This document shows positions 1 to 8,035 of a DNA stretch of 44,496 nucleotides, piece by piece (the stretch's first letter is position 1; every line of letters starts with the position of its first letter). Origin of the DNA: PWHG01 sp964406935 (GTDB lineage Bacteria > Patescibacteriota > Patescibacteriia > Patescibacteriales > UBA12465); the NCBI GenBank assembly GCA_964406935.1, contig CAYOTM010000005.1, positions 1-44,496 on the forward strand. The letters are read 5' to 3'. Position numbers and translations under genes: made by a program. Below the pieces are notes generated by a model. The model saw nothing but the letters and a program-made list of their open reading frames with translations. It was not told where the DNA came from and ran no database searches.

Positions 1-350
1 CTTTACTGGCCTTTTTATGGTTTAATATTCCGCCTGCCCGTTTTTATATGGGTGATACTGGGGCGATGAGTTTGGGGGTAACCCTGGGAATTATTGCCAT
101 GCTAACTAACAGCGCTTTACTTCTGCCCTTTATTGGTTTTTTATTTGTTGGGGAGTCAATATCAGTTATTTTACAGTTATTGTCTAAAAAGTTTCGTCGG
201 GGCAAGAAGATTTTTAAATCAACCCCGATTCATCATCATTTTCAAGCGATTGGTTGGCCAGAATCAAAAATTGTCATGCGTTTTTGGGTAATCTCCGGAG
301 TGGCTGCTGCCTTGGGCCTAATGATCTTTTTTGTTGATCGTGGTTTATAA
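1..350 (+). CDS. mraY: phospho-N-acetylmuramoyl-pentapeptide transferase, 3' part only
   Basis: This is the C-terminal part of MraY, the membrane enzyme that moves phospho-MurNAc-pentapeptide from UDP onto undecaprenyl phosphate to make lipid I. The gene is cut by the window edge; the reading frame is open from base 3. The visible part has the conserved FMGDTG-like motif (here FYMGDTGAMSLG) and the family HHHFQ motif (STPIHHHFQAIGW), both typical of MraY active-site loops, followed by a last membrane helix. ftsW begins 6 bases after the stop, in the normal order of a dcw cluster. Recognition is secure because of the motifs and the neighbours; only the N-terminal two thirds is missing from view. 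Confidence 0.95.
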   Translation, partial: LLAFLWFNIPPARFYMGDTGAMSLGVTLGIIAMLTNSALLLPFIGFLFVGESISVILQLLSKKFRRGKKIFKSTPIHHHFQAIGWPESKIVMRFWVISGVAAALGLMIFFVDRGL

Positions 351-356
351 ATATTT

Positions 357-1502
357 ATGACCAGGAATTTTTTTCAAAAATTATTTAAGAGAGAATCTCA
401 ACACCAAGCTGACACCAGCTTGTTGTTTGCTTTTGCCCTCCTTCTAATTCTTGGTCTCGCTTTTTTATCCAGCGCTTCAGCGGTACTTTCTTATCAAATT
501 TCTGGACATGCTTATTATTATTTGATGGAACAGCTAATTCCTCTAGCGATTGGTTGTTTATTATTCCTCTTGTTTTATAAAATTGATTATCGGATTTGGA
601 AAAAGTTTGCTTTCTTCGCTTTATTAATTTCAGTTGGATTATTAATTTTAGTGTTTATTCCTGGTTTAAGTGCTGTTCATTCAGATGCAAAAAGTTGGAT
701 TTTAATTTTTGGTCGTTCTTTTCAACCAACTGAGCTGGTTAAATTAACTTTCTTAATTTATTTAGCGACTTGGCTGGAGGCAAAAAAGGGGGAATTAAAA
801 CAAATTGCTTCAGGTACTGGCCCGTTTATTATCACGTTAGCAATTATTAGTATTTTGATTATGCTGCAGCCCGATTTTGGCACTTTGGCGATTATTTTAT
901 CATCGGCCGTAGCCGCTTTTTTTGTTGGCGGGGGAAATTATAAACATTTATTATTAATTTTTTTAATGTTGGTGATTTTAGCCGGTTCCTTTATTTATTC
1001 TCAGGCGGGTTATCAGGAAAAAAGAATTCGTTGCTATCTTGATCCTAGTTATGACCGTCAAGATGATTGTTATCAAGTTAATCAGTCGCTAATTGCCATT
1101 GGCTCTGGGGGGATTATTGGCCGAGGCTTAGGACAAAGTCGCCAAAAATTTCTTTATTTACCCGAAGTTTCTGGTGATGCGATTTTCCCGATTATTGCTG
1201 AGGAAATCGGTTTTATATTTACCACGGCAGTGATTTTATTATATCTATTTATTTTTTATCGGGGCTGGTTAATTGCCCGTGATGCTCCAGATATTTATGG
1301 TCGGGCGTTAGCGATTGGGATTATTACTTGGCTGGCCGTTCAAACCTTTTTTAATATTGGCGGGATGGCTAATTTAATTCCAGTGACCGGCGTCCCCTTG
1401 CCCTTTATTTCTCATGGCGGATCGTCCCTAATGACTTCCATGGCGGCCATCGGTCTCCTTTTAAATATTAGTCGTTATCGCACTAGCTCATCTAAAATAT
1501 GA
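357..1502 (+). CDS. ftsW: SEDS-family peptidoglycan glycosyltransferase FtsW
   Basis: A 381-residue polytopic membrane protein of the SEDS family (FtsW/RodA/SpoVE), which polymerises lipid II into glycan strands. Visible family signatures include FQPTELVKL near residue 120, QPDFGTLAIIL near 171, and the C-terminal VPLPFISHGGSSL motif near 348-360. About ten hydrophobic segments can be read. The position between mraY and murG in a division/cell-wall cluster favours FtsW over RodA, but sequence alone does not settle this. It ends in TGA, overlapping the murG ATG by four bases (ATGA), so translation of the two is probably coupled. The stop being TGA also shows that UGA is not a sense codon here. 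Confidence 0.93.
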   Translation: MTRNFFQKLFKRESQHQADTSLLFAFALLLILGLAFLSSASAVLSYQISGHAYYYLMEQLIPLAIGCLLFLLFYKIDYRIWKKFAFFALLISVGLLILVFIPGLSAVHSDAKSWILIFGRSFQPTELVKLTFLIYLATWLEAKKGELKQIASGTGPFIITLAIISILIMLQPDFGTLAIILSSAVAAFFVGGGNYKHLLLIFLMLVILAGSFIYSQAGYQEKRIRCYLDPSYDRQDDCYQVNQSLIAIGSGGIIGRGLGQSRQKFLYLPEVSGDAIFPIIAEEIGFIFTTAVILLYLFIFYRGWLIARDAPDIYGRALAIGIITWLAVQTFFNIGGMANLIPVTGVPLPFISHGGSSLMTSMAAIGLLLNISRYRTSSSKI

Positions 1503-2608
1503 AGGCTAAAGCAAACAAACAATTTCCTTTATTTATGTTTAGCGGTGGGGGAACTGGCGGTTCAGTCACCCCGCTTTTAGCGGTGGCCGAAGAATTAATG
1601 AAACGTTCAGATCACTATCGCTATTTATTTATTGGTACTAAAAATGGTCCCGAAAAGAAATTAATTGCCAGCGCGAAATTACCGATAACCATTGATTTTT
1701 TAACTCTACCAGCTGGCAAGTGGCGTCGTTATTTTTCCCTCAAAAATTTTTTTGATATTTTTAAAATTATTGGCGCTTTTTTTAAGTCTTTAATTTATTT
1801 ATATCGTTATCGTCCTCGAGTAATTATTAGCGCTGGCTCCTTTGTTAGTGTGCCCTTAGTTTGGGCGGCTAAAATTTTTAAGATTGCGGTATTTATTCAT
1901 CAGCAGGATATTAGGCCGGGGCTGGCTAATCGTTTAATGGCTCCGTGTGCCCGTCAAATCGGAGTAGTTTTTCCTGAGTCTTTAGCCGTTTATGGCCAGA
2001 AAACAATTTTATTAGGTAATCCTTGGCGTGAACAATTAGTAGCTGAGAGCTTAGCTAGCCAAGCAGTTTGGCGGCAGCGCTTATCTTTAAATGATCGTCA
2101 ACCTTTACTTTTAGTTCTGGGAGGGGGAACGGGTTCGGTCGCGATTAATCAATTAATGTTGGCTACCTGGCCCCTAATTAAGGATCATTGGCAAGTAGTG
2201 CACATCACTGGTCAGGGTAAAGAATTATCGACGATTTCTCATCCTAATTATCATTTATTTTCTTTAGTCTCAAATTTAGAGTTGCTTGGTTTAATGGCCA
2301 CTGCTGATTTATTAATTACTCGCGCGGGCCTGGGGACTTTAACTGAAATTTCCGCTCTCGCTAAGCCAGCGATTATTATCCCCCTACCTAATTCTCATCA
2401 AGAGGACAATGCAGCTGTTTTTGCCCGAGAGGAAGCCGCCTGGGTGTTTAGTCAGCCAACCCTTAGTCCCGCTAAATTAACTAGTCTTTTAGAAGAGTTT
2501 CGTCAGCAACCAGCTTTGGGCCAAAAGTTGGCCAACCGAGTCGCCACAGTTATTAAAAGCGGTGGCAGTCGTCAACTAGCTGATATTTTAGAATCATGGT
2601 TAAATTAA
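1499..2608 (+). CDS. murG: UDP-GlcNAc:lipid I GlcNAc transferase MurG
   Basis: A 369-residue GT28-family enzyme that adds N-acetylglucosamine to lipid I to make lipid II on the cytoplasmic face of the membrane. The N-terminal glycine-rich loop SGGGTGGSVTPLLAV (about residues 15-29) and the second glycine-rich loop VLGGGTGSVAINQL (about 206-219) match the two Rossmann halves of the family. A hydrophobic patch around residues 85-100 (FFKSLIYLYRYRP) is where MurG docks on the membrane. LLITRAGLGTLTEI with PNSHQEDNA is the usual donor-binding region. The start overlaps the ftsW stop (ATGA) and murC follows after 4 bases, so this is one tight operon. Length is normal. Confidence 0.95.
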   Translation: MKAKANKQFPLFMFSGGGTGGSVTPLLAVAEELMKRSDHYRYLFIGTKNGPEKKLIASAKLPITIDFLTLPAGKWRRYFSLKNFFDIFKIIGAFFKSLIYLYRYRPRVIISAGSFVSVPLVWAAKIFKIAVFIHQQDIRPGLANRLMAPCARQIGVVFPESLAVYGQKTILLGNPWREQLVAESLASQAVWRQRLSLNDRQPLLLVLGGGTGSVAINQLMLATWPLIKDHWQVVHITGQGKELSTISHPNYHLFSLVSNLELLGLMATADLLITRAGLGTLTEISALAKPAIIIPLPNSHQEDNAAVFAREEAAWVFSQPTLSPAKLTSLLEEFRQQPALGQKLANRVATVIKSGGSRQLADILESWLN

Positions 2609-2612
2609 TAAT

Positions 2613-4034
2613 ATGAAAATTAATTCCAGCAAACGAGCTTATTTAATTGGCATTAAGGGCGTGGGCATGACGATGCTGGCTCAGTTTTTAGCTGCTCAAG
2701 GCACAAAAATTAGTGGTTCGGATGTACCGGAGAATTTTTTAACCGCTCAAGTTTTAAAAAAAATTAAGGCTCAAGTAAATACTCCATTTGCGGCCGCTAA
2801 TCTTGATTTAGCCGCTGATACAATTATTTATACCAGCGCTGTGACGCCCGACAATAATCCTGAACTGGCTTTTATTAAAGCTAATCCTCAATTATTTAAG
2901 AAAACCCTTGTGCTTTCTTACGCCGCCGCCCTGGGTCGTTTATTTAATAATTATCAGGGGCTAGCCGTTTGCGGCAGTCATGGTAAAACTACTGTTTCCG
3001 CTTGGTTGGGCTATGTCTTACAACAAGCCGGCTTATCACCTAATGTCTTAGTGGGTTCTTTCGTACCACAATTAAAAGGGAGCGCGGTGCTTGGTCGATC
3101 TAATTTAATGATTGCTGAAGTTGATGAATATCAAAATAAGCTTCAATATTTTCAACCTCAGGGAGTAATTTTAAATAACATTGACTATGATCACCCGGAT
3201 TACTTTAAATCTAAAGCGGCTTATTTTCAGGTCTTTGCTGATTTTGTCAAAAAAATTCCGCCCTCTGGATTTTTAGTAGCCAATGCCCTTGATCCTCAGG
3301 TGAGACGTTTATTACCTCTTTGTCGCGGTCGAGTGATTACCTATGCTGCCCCTGAAAAATCTGCCCCTAAACTACAATCTCCCGTCACTTTAGTAGCTCA
3401 TGATTATCAAACTATTAATCGTCATTTATCTTTTCAGGTTAATGATTGGGGTCGATTTTCTATTGCCCTACTTGGTCAGCACAATATTAATAATGCGCTT
3501 GCCGTTTTGGGAGCGGCTTTAGCCCTTAACCTTAATTTACTGGATTTAAAGCCCTACTTGCGGTCGTTTACGGGGACTGCTCGACGGGCTGAATTATTGG
3601 GAAAATTTAAACAAGCAGTAATTTTTGATGACTACGCCCATCATCCCACAGAAATTCAGGCAACCCTAACTGGTTTTCGTCAGGCCTATCCTGGTAAGCG
3701 CCTAATTACTGTTTTTCATCCCCACACCTTTAGTCGCACTCAAGCTTTATTTACGGATTTTGTGAAAAGCTTTACGGCTAGCGATCAATTAATTATTTTA
3801 GATATTTATACTTCGGCCCGTGAAAGGCAGGGTAGAGTATCAGGCCAAAAATTACAGCAAGCAATTAGTCAATTCAATAAAATTAACAAGCGTCGCCAAA
3901 GTGTAATCTATTTACCAACCTTAACTGCTGTCGAAAAATATTTACGATCTAAGTTAGGGCCTAATGATTTGCTGTTATTAATGGGGGCTGGTGATGTTTT
4001 CCGGATAGGCGAAAATTTATTAAGAAAAAAATAA
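2613..4034 (+). CDS. murC: UDP-N-acetylmuramate--L-alanine ligase MurC
   Basis: A 473-residue ATP-dependent Mur ligase that adds L-alanine to UDP-MurNAc. The N-terminal Rossmann motif (GIKGVGMTMLAQ, residues 13-24), the ATP-binding GSHGKTT loop (residues 121-127) and the NNIDYDHPDYF segment are characteristic. The acidic site usually written EADE is AEVDEY here. The third-domain markers DDYAHHPTEI and FHPHTFSRT are both intact, and DDYAHHPTE is typical of MurC-type ligases. The related ligase Mpl also has such motifs, but the place between murG and murB supports MurC. It ends 16 bases before murB. Confidence 0.93.
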   Translation: MKINSSKRAYLIGIKGVGMTMLAQFLAAQGTKISGSDVPENFLTAQVLKKIKAQVNTPFAAANLDLAADTIIYTSAVTPDNNPELAFIKANPQLFKKTLVLSYAAALGRLFNNYQGLAVCGSHGKTTVSAWLGYVLQQAGLSPNVLVGSFVPQLKGSAVLGRSNLMIAEVDEYQNKLQYFQPQGVILNNIDYDHPDYFKSKAAYFQVFADFVKKIPPSGFLVANALDPQVRRLLPLCRGRVITYAAPEKSAPKLQSPVTLVAHDYQTINRHLSFQVNDWGRFSIALLGQHNINNALAVLGAALALNLNLLDLKPYLRSFTGTARRAELLGKFKQAVIFDDYAHHPTEIQATLTGFRQAYPGKRLITVFHPHTFSRTQALFTDFVKSFTASDQLIILDIYTSARERQGRVSGQKLQQAISQFNKINKRRQSVIYLPTLTAVEKYLRSKLGPNDLLLLMGAGDVFRIGENLLRKK

Positions 4035-4050
4035 TTATTGCTAATTTTTT

Positions 4051-5073
4051 ATGATAACTTTTAAAAAAAATGTTAATCTGCGGCCTTATACAAGTTTAAA
4101 AATTGGCGCTCCGGCTGCTTATTTTGGAATTTTACAAGAGCCGGCAGATATTTTTACGACCATTACCTTTGCTCGCCAACAAAAATTACCAATTATGATT
4201 TTGGGAGGGGGCACTAATTTGCTAATTACTCGTCCGTTGAAAGCGGTGGTAGTGAAAAATGAAATCAAGGGTTTAGAGATTATTAAGGAAAATAAAAAAC
4301 AGGCGTGGTTAGCCGCTAATTCCGGGGAGTGGTGGACGGCAGTAGTTAATTTTGCGGTTAATCACCAACTTTATGGTCTGGAAAACTTATTTTTAGTTCC
4401 CGGGACAGTTGGGGCGGCTCCGGTGCAAAATATTGGCGCTTATGGAGTAGAACTGAAAGACTCCTTTGCTTATTTAGAAGCGATTAATTTACGAACTGGT
4501 CGTTTAAAGAAATTTGACCTGGCCGCTTGTCAATTTGCTTATCGTCATAGTATTTTTAAAGCGGCTGCTAAAGGGCGCTGGTTTATCTCTCGAGTGGTTT
4601 TGAAATTAGATAAACAAGCCGAGTTAAATTTAGATTATGGCGACATTCGAGCGAAGTTAGTCGAGCGGGGTATTGCCAAACCAAGTTTAAAACAGGTAGT
4701 ATCTATTATTGAGGAAATTAGAAATAGTAAATTGCCCAATCCAGCGGTTTTGCCTAATGCCGGGTCTTTTTTTAAGAATCCAGAAATTAAATTAGCTCAA
4801 CTTAAAAAATTACAAAGCAAATATCCTGAGCTTAAATATTTTCCGGGAAAAAATAAAAATTACTTTAAAGTTCCAGCTGGCTGGTTAATTGAACAGGCTG
4901 GTTTTAAGGGCAAACGCTTTGGTCCCGTGGGGATGTATGACAAACAGGCTTTAATTTTAGTTAATTATGGCGGCGCTAGTGCTCGCCAAGCCCTCAATCA
5001 TATTAAGCGGATTCAAACTAAAGTGGAAAAAAAGTTTGGAATTAAATTAGAGCCGGAAGTTAATATTATTTAA
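4051..5073 (+). CDS. murB: UDP-N-acetylenolpyruvoylglucosamine reductase MurB
   Basis: A 340-residue FAD enzyme that reduces UDP-GlcNAc-enolpyruvate to UDP-MurNAc with NADPH. The FAD-binding ILGGGTNLLIT loop (about residues 50-60), the GTVGAAPVQNIGAYG segment, the YRHSIFK motif carrying the type I substrate-binding tyrosine, and the NAGSFFKNP motif with its catalytic serine are present. The C-terminal glutamate in LEPEV is the expected general acid. It is therefore a type I enzyme, like the E. coli form. It lies 16 bases after murC and 4 bases before alaS. murA and the ligases murD, murE and murF are not in this window; murD, murE and murF would lie upstream if the cluster is standard. Confidence 0.95.
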   Translation: MITFKKNVNLRPYTSLKIGAPAAYFGILQEPADIFTTITFARQQKLPIMILGGGTNLLITRPLKAVVVKNEIKGLEIIKENKKQAWLAANSGEWWTAVVNFAVNHQLYGLENLFLVPGTVGAAPVQNIGAYGVELKDSFAYLEAINLRTGRLKKFDLAACQFAYRHSIFKAAAKGRWFISRVVLKLDKQAELNLDYGDIRAKLVERGIAKPSLKQVVSIIEEIRNSKLPNPAVLPNAGSFFKNPEIKLAQLKKLQSKYPELKYFPGKNKNYFKVPAGWLIEQAGFKGKRFGPVGMYDKQALILVNYGGASARQALNHIKRIQTKVEKKFGIKLEPEVNII

Positions 5074-5077
5074 ATTT

Positions 5078-6967
5078 ATGACGGTTAATACTTTACGCCA
5101 AAAATATTTTGATTTTTTTAAGAAGCGAGGTCACGCCGTAATCGCTAGCGCGTCTTTATTACCAGAAAACGACGCTTCTTTATTATTTACTAATTCGGGG
5201 ATGTCGCCTTTGGTGCCTTATTTTTTAGGTGAAAAACATCCTGCTGGTCAGCGATTAGTTAATAGTCAAAAATGTTTTCGAGCGGAAGATATCGATGATA
5301 TTGGTGACAGTCGACATAATACTTTTTTTGAAATGCTCGGTAACTGGTCCCTGGGAGATTATTTTAAAAAGGAGCAGCTTGCTTGGTGGTTAGAATTTTT
5401 ATTTGACGATTTAAAAATTGATCCGGCTCGCATTTATCAAACAGTTTATGTTGGTAGTGCTGATGGTCAAATTAATAAAGATGAAGAATCAATTAAAATT
5501 TTACAAAAATTATTTACTCGTTATGGGCAACTGGCAGAAGAAGGCCCAGCGACCACTGGCCCGGGAGAACTAGGGCCAGGTGAGCCGCTCGATTTTAGTC
5601 GCCAACGAATTTTTGCTTATCGCGATAAAAATTGGTGGCAACGAGGTGAGGCAATTGGTGAATTAGGCGGTCCCGATAGCGAAACTTTTTATGATACTGG
5701 TAGGCCCCATGATCCGCAGTTTGGTCCGCATTGTCATTTAAATTGTGATTGTGGGCGCTTCTTGGAAATTGGCAACTCAGTTTTCATGCAATACCAAAAA
5801 ACCGCTAATGGTTGGCAGGAATTAAGTAGTAAAAATGTCGATTTTGGGGGAGGTTTAGAACGAATTTTAATGGTTTTAGTTGGTCAAACTAGTATTTTTT
5901 CCACTGAATTATTTGCTGCCGCCTTAACGAAAATTGAACAGTTAAGCGGCCAAAAATATCCTGATAATCAGCGAGCTTTTGAAGTAATTGCTGACCATAT
6001 TAAGGCAGCTACTTTTATTATTGGTGATGATCGGGGAGTGGTGCCAGCTAACACCGATCAAGGTTATATTGTCCGGCGCTTACTTAGACGAGCGATTCGT
6101 TATGGTCGTCAGTTAAATATTCAAGCCGATTCTTGGACCAGTTTGGTAGCCCAAATTTTTATTGATAATTATGCCTCGGCTTATCCTGAGCTAAAGAAAA
6201 ATCAAGCTTTTATTTTAGATAATTTTAATAAAGAAGAAGTTAAATTTAAGCACACCTTAGAAAAGGGTTTACAAGAATTTAATAAAGTCGCTGATACTAA
6301 TCTTGATGGAGTGATCGCTTTTAATTTATATCAAAGTTACGGCTTTCCTTTAGAAATGACTGAGGAGCTAGCTCGAGAAAAAGGACTAACAGTTGATCGC
6401 TCTGGTTTTGCACAAGAATTAAAAAAACACCAGGAATTATCCCGTACGGCCGCCGCCGGAAAATTTAAGGGGGGCTTAGCTGATAGTAGCGAGCAGACCA
6501 CCAAACTCCATACAGCTGCTCATTTATTATTAGCTGCTTTACGCCAAGTGCTAGGCGATCAAGTAGTTCAAAAGGGAAGTAATATTACCGCTGAGCGTTT
6601 ACGCTTTGATTTTTCTTATCCCCAAAAATTAAGTCCGGAGGAAATCAAACAAGTTGAAGATTTAGTTAATGGTGCGATTTCTCAAAGTTTCTCGGTGGCT
6701 TATCAGGAGATGAGCGTAGCTGAAGCGAAGGCAGTGGGTGCCTCCGGAGTATTTGATGATCGCTATGGTGAAAAAGTTAAAGTTTATGTGGTGGGTAATG
6801 ATAATGGTCAAGCACCAGCTACTTGGACCGAGTTTTTTTCTAAAGAAATTTGTGGCGGCCCTCATGTTAGTAGCTTGGCCGGCTTGGGGCGATTTAAAAT
6901 TACTAAAGAAGAATCATCCAGCGCCGGAGTTCGTCGGATTAAAGCTGAGCTTCAAATTGAAGCCTAG
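5078..6967 (+). CDS. alaS: alanyl-tRNA synthetase, short form without C-terminal domain
   Basis: AlaRS charges tRNA-Ala and clears mischarged Ser/Gly. At 629 residues it is about 250 shorter than the E. coli enzyme. Class II motif 2 is seen in RHNTFFEMLGNWSLGDYF, and motif 3 in VDFGGGLERI. The editing domain keeps HTAAH (H478, H482) and CGGPH (C592, H596), so the zinc-binding set is complete. The protein ends directly after the editing domain with the family-typical GVRRIKAE stretch; the coiled-coil/DHHA1 C-Ala domain is absent. No frame downstream encodes it, so this is not a frameshift. It follows murB after 4 bases and is the last gene of the cell-wall transcription unit. Confidence 0.95.
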   Translation: MTVNTLRQKYFDFFKKRGHAVIASASLLPENDASLLFTNSGMSPLVPYFLGEKHPAGQRLVNSQKCFRAEDIDDIGDSRHNTFFEMLGNWSLGDYFKKEQLAWWLEFLFDDLKIDPARIYQTVYVGSADGQINKDEESIKILQKLFTRYGQLAEEGPATTGPGELGPGEPLDFSRQRIFAYRDKNWWQRGEAIGELGGPDSETFYDTGRPHDPQFGPHCHLNCDCGRFLEIGNSVFMQYQKTANGWQELSSKNVDFGGGLERILMVLVGQTSIFSTELFAAALTKIEQLSGQKYPDNQRAFEVIADHIKAATFIIGDDRGVVPANTDQGYIVRRLLRRAIRYGRQLNIQADSWTSLVAQIFIDNYASAYPELKKNQAFILDNFNKEEVKFKHTLEKGLQEFNKVADTNLDGVIAFNLYQSYGFPLEMTEELAREKGLTVDRSGFAQELKKHQELSRTAAAGKFKGGLADSSEQTTKLHTAAHLLLAALRQVLGDQVVQKGSNITAERLRFDFSYPQKLSPEEIKQVEDLVNGAISQSFSVAYQEMSVAEAKAVGASGVFDDRYGEKVKVYVVGNDNGQAPATWTEFFSKEICGGPHVSSLAGLGRFKITKEESSSAGVRRIKAELQIEA

Positions 6968-7014
6968 AATTTTTCCGTCAGTGGTATTTAATTATCATTT
7001 TTTAACGATTACTA

Positions 7015-7043
7015 TTGACATTTTTTTATTCTTTTTATATAAT
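7015..7043 (+). promoter_or_regulatory. consensus sigma-70 promoter for the infA-rpsI operon
   Basis: A perfect -35 box TTGACA (7015-7020) and a perfect -10 box TATAAT (7038-7043) are separated by exactly 17 bases. It lies in the gap after alaS and in front of infA. Transcription should start near 7050, giving a leader of about 75 bases. This is the only fully consensus promoter I found in the window, which fits a strongly expressed ribosomal operon. Confidence 0.85.
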
Positions 7044-7087
7044 ATTTTTATTCAAATAAAGCAAAAATTGTTTTTAATTTTAAAATT

Positions 7088-7118
7088 TTGATAAAGCGGG
7101 GCTTTATCAAGTTTTTTT
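7088..7118 (+). terminator. terminator-like hairpin in the infA leader (possible attenuator)
   Basis: A 10-bp perfect inverted repeat (TTGATAAAGC at 7088-7097, GCTTTATCAA at 7101-7110) with a GGG loop is followed at once by seven Ts (7112-7118). This is the form of an intrinsic terminator, but it sits about 40 bases downstream of the predicted start site and right against infA. Only 3 of the 10 pairs are G-C, so it may be a leaky attenuator. A direct repeat of one arm, ATAAAGC, occurs at 7056-7062 near the predicted 5' end and could pair with the same 3' arm. Confidence 0.55.
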
Positions 7119-7124
7119 GTGCTA

Positions 7125-7382
7125 ATGCCAAATAAAAATTCTAACAAGTCCGGTGATCAGGAGACTTTAAACGCTAAAGATTTTATTGAAATTCAAGGAG
7201 AAGTAACTGATTTAATGCCGGCCGCTACTTTTCGGGTTAAACTGGAAAGTGGCCATGAAATCTTAGCCCATCTATCTGGAAAAATGCGAATGAATCGAAT
7301 TCGAATTTTACCCGGTGATAAAGTTAAGTTAGAAATCAGTCCTTATGATTTAAGCAAGGGCCGAATTGTTTATCGGCTGTAA
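7125..7382 (+). CDS. infA: translation initiation factor IF-1
   Basis: IF-1 is a small OB-fold protein that occupies the ribosomal A site during initiation. The product has 85 residues when started at the ATG at 7125; a GTG at 7119 would add two residues but would lie directly on the T-run of the leader hairpin. The core reads IEIQGEVTDLMPAATFRVKL, then GHEILAHLSGKMRMNRIRILPGD, which is the typical IF-1 fold. An N-terminal tail of about 17 polar residues precedes it. No Shine-Dalgarno sequence is visible. It is the first gene of a nine-gene operon ending at rpsI. Confidence 0.93.
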   Translation: MPNKNSNKSGDQETLNAKDFIEIQGEVTDLMPAATFRVKLESGHEILAHLSGKMRMNRIRILPGDKVKLEISPYDLSKGRIVYRL

Positions 7383-7417
7383 CCACTAAATCAGTTTATC
7401 TTTTTATTTTTTAACCT

Positions 7418-7531
7418 ATGAAAGTAAGAGCGAGTGCTAAGAAAATTTGCAAAGATTGCAAAACCGTCCGTCGTAAAGGCCGGGTCTTTGTTATTTGTAA
7501 AAACCCTAAACATAAACAGCGTCAAGGCTAA
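7418..7531 (+). CDS. rpmJ: 50S ribosomal protein L36 (zinc-binding form)
   Basis: A 37-residue protein too short for many gene callers. It reads MKVRASAKKICKDCKTVRRK, then GRVFVICKNPKHKQRQG, which is a textbook bacterial L36. The zinc ligands C11, C14, C27 and H32 are all present. It lies between infA and rpsM, its standard neighbours in the alpha operon. The start follows an AT-rich stretch with no Shine-Dalgarno sequence, as for most genes in this window. Confidence 0.95.
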   Translation: MKVRASAKKICKDCKTVRRKGRVFVICKNPKHKQRQG

Positions 7532-7554
7532 ACGCCACTGTTTTTTATTTTATT

Positions 7555-7950
7555 ATGGCGATAAGAATTGCAGGTATCAACTTACCTAATGAAAAAAGAG
7601 TAATCATTGCGATTACTTATATTTATGGCATCGGCGACAGTCGAGCGCGGGTTATTTTAGAAAAAGCCAAAATTAGTCCCGATACTCGAGTAAAAGATTT
7701 AAAAGAATCTGAAGTCAGTGCTTTACGAGAATTTTTAGAAAAAAAATATTTAGTTGAAGGCGATTTAAGACGAGAAGTTGCTAGTCATATTAAACGCTTA
7801 AAAGAAATTGGTTGCTACCGAGGTAATCGTCATTTAAAAAAATTGCCCGCTCGTGGTCAACGAACAAAAACTAATAGTCGCACTGTGCGTGGTAATAAAC
7901 GAGTTACTATGGGAAGCGGTAAAAATAAAGCGGCTGCTCAAAAAACCTAA
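7555..7950 (+). CDS. rpsM: 30S ribosomal protein S13
   Basis: S13 sits in the head of the small subunit and contacts the P-site tRNA and the large subunit. The 131-residue product starts MAIRIAGINLPNEKRV and has the conserved YIYGIG helix-hairpin-helix start, the GCYRGNRH segment and the LPARGQRTKTNSRT motif near the C terminus. The last part is basic and probably unstructured, as usual. Length is slightly above the E. coli protein. It follows rpmJ by 23 bases and is followed by an 85-base gap before rpsK, where GGC/GCC and GTC/GAC mini-hairpins and an AAGGAG box (about 8002-8007) lie 28 bases from the next ATG. Confidence 0.96.
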   Translation: MAIRIAGINLPNEKRVIIAITYIYGIGDSRARVILEKAKISPDTRVKDLKESEVSALREFLEKKYLVEGDLRREVASHIKRLKEIGCYRGNRHLKKLPARGQRTKTNSRTVRGNKRVTMGSGKNKAAAQKT

Positions 7951-8035
7951 AAATAAGGCAATTTAGCCATTTTTAAATAATTCGTTAACGGTCAAATAAT
8001 TAAGGAGTCCGTGACGAAGTTTACTTGAATAATTT

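Noticed and set aside
6738..7091. Plus-strand open frame overlapping the end of alaS and the infA promoter
   Set aside because: It lies in another frame of alaS, has no family features, and runs through a consensus promoter; a shadow frame.
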